Translations under genes and position numbers: made by a program
The notes under the pieces: model-generated
The model's database searches: none
What the model saw: the letters and a program-made list of their open reading frames with translations, nothing else
Told to the model about the DNA's origin: nothing
Source of the DNA: a bacterium
GTDB taxonomy: Bacteria > Oederibacteriota > JAJYGY01
Direction of reading: 5' to 3'
Assembly (NCBI GenBank): GCA_021790555.1
Contig: JAJYGY010000128.1
Location: 1-7,245, forward strand
DNA length: 7,245 bases
Shown here: positions 5,138 to 7,245 of the stretch, piece by piece
Numbering within the stretch: position 1 is the first letter of the stretch
Layout of the letters: the number at the start of each line of letters is the position of its first letter

Positions 5138-5449
5138 CTAGGCGTCCGTCCCTCGCCCTCCGGAACAGGCCTGCGGATTGGCGCAGGCCCCGGACGGGCA
5201 GGCGGGCGCCTCGGCCTTCGCCGAACCTTCGCCCTTGGTCTCCGCAGCGGCTTTCTTCTTGTAGTCGTCGCTCCGGTAGTCGGTGATGTAGAACCCGGAG
5301 CCCTTGAAGAGGAAGTTGACGTTCCTCGAGAACAGCTTCTCCACCCGGCCGCCCCCGCACTGGGGGCAGGCCGTCAGGGGCGGGTCGCTCATCTTCTGGT
5401 GGAACTCGAAGGCCCCGCATTTTTCGCACTGATAGTCGTAAGTCGGCAT
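5138..5449 (-). CDS. FmdB-family zinc-ribbon protein
   Basis: A 103-residue protein. The N-terminus MPTYDYQCEKCG with the later CPQCGG gives the CxxC...CxxC zinc ribbon (Cys8, 11, 28, 31) of the FmdB/putative regulatory family (usually about 70-110 residues). The typical follow-on GSGFYITDYRS is present at 50-60. After a Lys/Ala/Glu-rich linker comes an unusual tail with three more cysteines (Cys84, 89 and 95, in APACPSGACANPQAC). FmdB was named for a proposed role in regulating formamidase/amidase genes; the molecular function of most members is unknown. The ATG at 5449 is preceded by GGAGGA, a strong ribosome-binding site. It lies 22 bases after nusB and 20 bases before the small cysteine-tailed membrane protein, in the same apparent operon. 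Confidence 0.92.
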   Translation of the reverse strand: MPTYDYQCEKCGAFEFHQKMSDPPLTACPQCGGGRVEKLFSRNVNFLFKGSGFYITDYRSDDYKKKAAAETKGEGSAKAEAPACPSGACANPQACSGGRGTDA

Positions 5450-5471
5450 GGCTCCTCCCTTTTCCTCGATT

Positions 5472-5930
5472 TTACACCGGCCCGGGCTTCTTTGGAACCT
5501 CCGGCTTGGCGTTCAACACCTTTTTCCTGGGATGCGCCTTGGTCACCTGGTCCAGCAGGCCGTTGACGAACTTGGAGGAATCCTCCCCGCCGTAGGCCTT
5601 GGCCAGCTCGATGCATTCGTCCAGGCTCACCTCGCTGGGGATTTCCTCGCGGTAGAGCAGTTCGTAGGCTCCCAGCCTGAGGATGGCCCGGTCCACCGCC
5701 GAGAAGCGCTTCAGGTCCCAGTGCTGGGCCGACTCCCCCAGGATCTTGTCGATCTCCCCGCGCCTGTCCCAGGCCCCCCCGGAAAGCTCCCGGGCGAAGG
5801 ACTTCACCTGGGGCAGCCCCCGGGCCTCGTGCAGGAAGTTGTTGAAGACCTCCTCGATGGGGACCCGGTTGAAGTCCAGCTGGTAGAGTATCTGGAAGGC
5901 GAGTTCCCTTCCCCTGTGCCGGTTTCCCAT
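5472..5930 (-). CDS. nusB: Transcription antitermination factor NusB
   Basis: A 152-residue all-helical protein (the family is usually 130-160). The N-terminus RHRGRELAFQILYQLDF matches the conserved first helix, and the core RFSAVDRAILRLGAYELLY, then EVSLDECIELAKAYGGEDSSKFVNGLLDQV, is the diagnostic C-terminal half. NusB pairs with NusE (ribosomal protein S10), binds boxA RNA and supports antitermination and processing of rRNA transcripts. The C-terminus has a Lys/Pro-rich extension (HPRKKVLNAKPEVPKKPGPV). The ATG at 5930 directly abuts the ribH stop codon (TGA-ATG), with a GGGGG ribosome-binding site inside ribH, so translation is probably coupled. The ribH-nusB order is common across bacteria. 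Confidence 0.97.
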   Translation of the reverse strand: MGNRHRGRELAFQILYQLDFNRVPIEEVFNNFLHEARGLPQVKSFARELSGGAWDRRGEIDKILGESAQHWDLKRFSAVDRAILRLGAYELLYREEIPSEVSLDECIELAKAYGGEDSSKFVNGLLDQVTKAHPRKKVLNAKPEVPKKPGPV

Positions 5931-6428
5931 TCAGGCCCCCTTTCCGCGCCGGCCCAGCCGGCCCATCAGCGAGGCCATCCAGAGGGCGGCCGAAGCCGCG
6001 TGGAGGCCGGCGTCCTTGGGCCCGCCGCCGCAGCGCGCCAGGGCCTGGCGGCGGTTTTCGCAGGTGATGACCCCGAAGATGACCGGAACCCCGGTGTCCA
6101 GCGCCGCCCGCGACACGCCCCTGGCCGCCTCGGCGCAGACCAGGTCGTAGTGGCTGGTCTCGCCCCGCAGCACCGCGCCCAGGCACACCACGGCCTCGAA
6201 GCGCCCCGTGGACGCCAGGGCCTTGGCCGCCAGGGGGAGTTCGAAGGCCCCCGGCACCCATTCCACCCGCACCCGGGAGCGCTCCAGGCCCAGGGATTCC
6301 AGGCGGGAGAGGCAGCTTTCCAGGAGGCGGCCGGTGTACTCCAGGTTGAAGCGGGCCGCCACCACGGCAAGGCGCCGGCCCCTTCCGCAACCCTTCTCCA
6401 GGCTCAATGTGGGAAACTGGTTGGCCAT
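5931..6428 (-). CDS. ribH: 6,7-dimethyl-8-ribityllumazine synthase
   Basis: It joins 5-amino-6-ribitylamino-uracil with 3,4-dihydroxy-2-butanone 4-phosphate to form lumazine, the penultimate step of riboflavin synthesis, usually as a pentamer or 60-mer shell in the cytoplasm. The 165 residues contain the family motifs in order: ARFN (25-28, substrate-stacking Phe27), VPGAFELPLAAKAL (58-71), GAVLRGETSHYDLV (84-97, with catalytic His93), and GVPVIFGVITCENRRQALAR (113-132). The variant CENRRQALAR replaces the common T.(E/D)..EQA.ER but keeps the core. The start at 6428 gives the usual short leader and follows the ribBA stop codon by one base; an in-frame ATG at 6452 would add 8 residues and overlap ribBA. 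It is followed without a gap by nusB. Confidence 0.96.
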   Translation of the reverse strand: MANQFPTLSLEKGCGRGRRLAVVAARFNLEYTGRLLESCLSRLESLGLERSRVRVEWVPGAFELPLAAKALASTGRFEAVVCLGAVLRGETSHYDLVCAEAARGVSRAALDTGVPVIFGVITCENRRQALARCGGGPKDAGLHAASAALWMASLMGRLGRRGKGA

Positions 6429-6429
6429 G

Positions 6430-7245
6430 TTATTGGACGCCCTTGAAGACATCGTTTCCGAGCTGGAGCAGGTGCCCCATCTTCTCCTTCTTGGTCCTCA
6501 GGTAGCGGGCGTTCACCGGGTTGGGCTTCACCTCGATGGGAACCTGCTCCACCACCTTCAGGCCGTATCCCTCCAGCCCCACGATCTTCTTGGGGTTGTT
6601 GGTCATCAGGCGGATGCTGGTCAGGCCCAGGTCCACCAGCATCTGGGCGCCCGTGCCGTATTCGCGCAGGTCCGGCTTGAAGCCCAGCTTGCGGTTGGCC
6701 TCCACGGTGTCCAGACCCTTGTCCTGCAGGGCGTAGGCCCTCAGCTTGTTGGGCAGGCCGATGCCGCGGCCCTCCTGGCGCATGTAGAGGATGACCCCCC
6801 GGCCCTCGGCCTCCACGCGCAGCATGGCCTTGGAGAGCTGTTCCCCGCAGTCGCAGCGCCGGGAGCCGAACACGTCGCCGGTGAGGCATTCGGAATGCAC
6901 CCGCACCAGCACCTTGCGCGCTCCCTTGACCTCGCCCTTCACCAGGGCCAGGTGGTGCTGCCCGTCCACCAGCGACTGGTAGAGGTGCAGCTGGAAGTCC
7001 CCGAAACGCGTGGGCAGGGGAACGCTCAGCTCGCGCTTGACCAGCCTCTCGGTGAGCCGCCGGTAGCGGATCAGGCTTTCCACCGAAATGACCTTCAGCC
7101 GTAAGCGCCGGGCGAACTTCAGGAGCCAGGGAAGCCGGGCCTCCCGCGGCACCGGCCCGAGGCGGTCAGCGGCGGCGATGAGCAGAAGGGCGGGCGGCAC
7201 CAGCACCGCGGCCGACTCCAGGTTGGCCCAGAGCAGGCAGAGCCC
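6430..7245 (-). CDS. ribBA: RibBA-type protein: GTP cyclohydrolase II domain with preceding DHBP-synthase-like remnant (5' end cut)
   Basis: The C-terminal 271 residues are present and the frame stays open to the window edge. Counting from the edge, about 73-260 is GTP cyclohydrolase II, which opens GTP to the first riboflavin intermediate. It has the zinc site VHSECLTGDVFGSRRCDCGEQL region (three Cys, C-x10-C-x-C), YMRQEGRGIGLPNKLRAYAL, DTVEANRKLGF, REYGTGAQML, and the end motif NARYLRTKKEKMGHLL. The preceding segment LPWLLKFARRLRLKVISVE followed by SLIRYRR is typical of the end of the 3,4-dihydroxy-2-butanone-4-phosphate synthase (RibB) domain, so this is a RibBA fusion rather than a lone RibA. 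The Cys-Glu motif normally found before that segment is not recognisable, so the RibB half may be degenerate. First visible gene of the rib-nusB operon; the stop lies one base before ribH. Confidence 0.92.
   Translation of the reverse strand, partial: GLCLLWANLESAAVLVPPALLLIAAADRLGPVPREARLPWLLKFARRLRLKVISVESLIRYRRLTERLVKRELSVPLPTRFGDFQLHLYQSLVDGQHHLALVKGEVKGARKVLVRVHSECLTGDVFGSRRCDCGEQLSKAMLRVEAEGRGVILYMRQEGRGIGLPNKLRAYALQDKGLDTVEANRKLGFKPDLREYGTGAQMLVDLGLTSIRLMTNNPKKIVGLEGYGLKVVEQVPIEVKPNPVNARYLRTKKEKMGHLLQLGNDVFKGVQ

Noticed and set aside
4785..5429. A 214-codon minus frame covering both the small membrane protein and the zinc-ribbon gene
   Set aside because: The part above 5117 only mirrors the FmdB-family gene in another frame. 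The protein-like part begins at the ATG at 5117.
5448..7104. Long plus-strand frames (5448-6446 and 6208-7104) opposite nusB, ribH and ribBA
   Set aside because: The minus-strand genes here are certain from family motifs. The plus frames have no recognisable domain and arise from the codon composition of those genes.
7130..7245. A frameshift as the cause of the missing RibB motif
   Set aside because: I translated the other two minus frames over this stretch and neither gives the expected CE(I/V).N.DG motif, so a simple indel does not explain it.
1..7245. CRISPR arrays, tRNA/rRNA genes, insertion sequences, riboswitches
   Set aside because: No regularly spaced repeats, no tRNA-like or rRNA sequence, no transposase frame, and no FMN riboswitch (if present it would lie upstream of ribBA, outside the window).

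Overview
The window is GC-rich chromosomal DNA from a diderm (Gram-negative) bacterium. Three predicted lipoproteins, a predicted outer-membrane beta-barrel and several signal peptides point to an outer membrane. Frequent GTG/TTG starts, the ribBA-ribH-nusB order and the style of the LysM lipoproteins would fit an acidobacterium of the Holophaga/Geothrix type or a deltaproteobacterial lineage, but this is inference and no marker gene fixes the taxon. Every supported gene lies on the minus strand, so the window reads from right (7245) to left (1).

Right block (7245-4785): the 3' part of ribBA (GTP cyclohydrolase II domain complete, preceding domain cut by the edge), then ribH (lumazine synthase), nusB (antitermination factor), an FmdB-type zinc-ribbon protein and a small two-helix membrane protein with four cysteines. 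The genes are closely packed (1 to 22 bases between them) and look like one operon that combines riboflavin synthesis with housekeeping functions.

Middle unit (4765-4081): one gene for an exported protein with a PG...YAG membrane motif. It has its own near-consensus sigma70 promoter and its own intrinsic terminator.

Central block (4054-777): a near-consensus promoter overlapped by a perfect 8+8 inverted repeat, then six closely spaced genes that all encode exported or envelope proteins: an outer-membrane beta-barrel, a lipoprotein, two glycine-zipper proteins sharing a repeated two-helix unit, and two paralogous LysM lipoproteins. A strong intrinsic terminator follows. I recognise no named system here. 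It looks like a self-contained, uncharacterised envelope operon and is the most interesting part of the window.

Left block (766-1): ybeY (16S rRNA maturation / ribosome quality-control endoribonuclease) overlapping by 17 bases the start of a DUF21/CNNM-CorB type membrane transporter that runs off the window. ybeY starts about 10 bases after the terminator of the central operon, and no separate promoter is visible for it.

No rRNA, tRNA, CRISPR array, insertion sequence or phage gene was seen. The only stretch without genes longer than 100 bases is 3987-4141, which holds the promoter, operator-like repeat and terminator described below.
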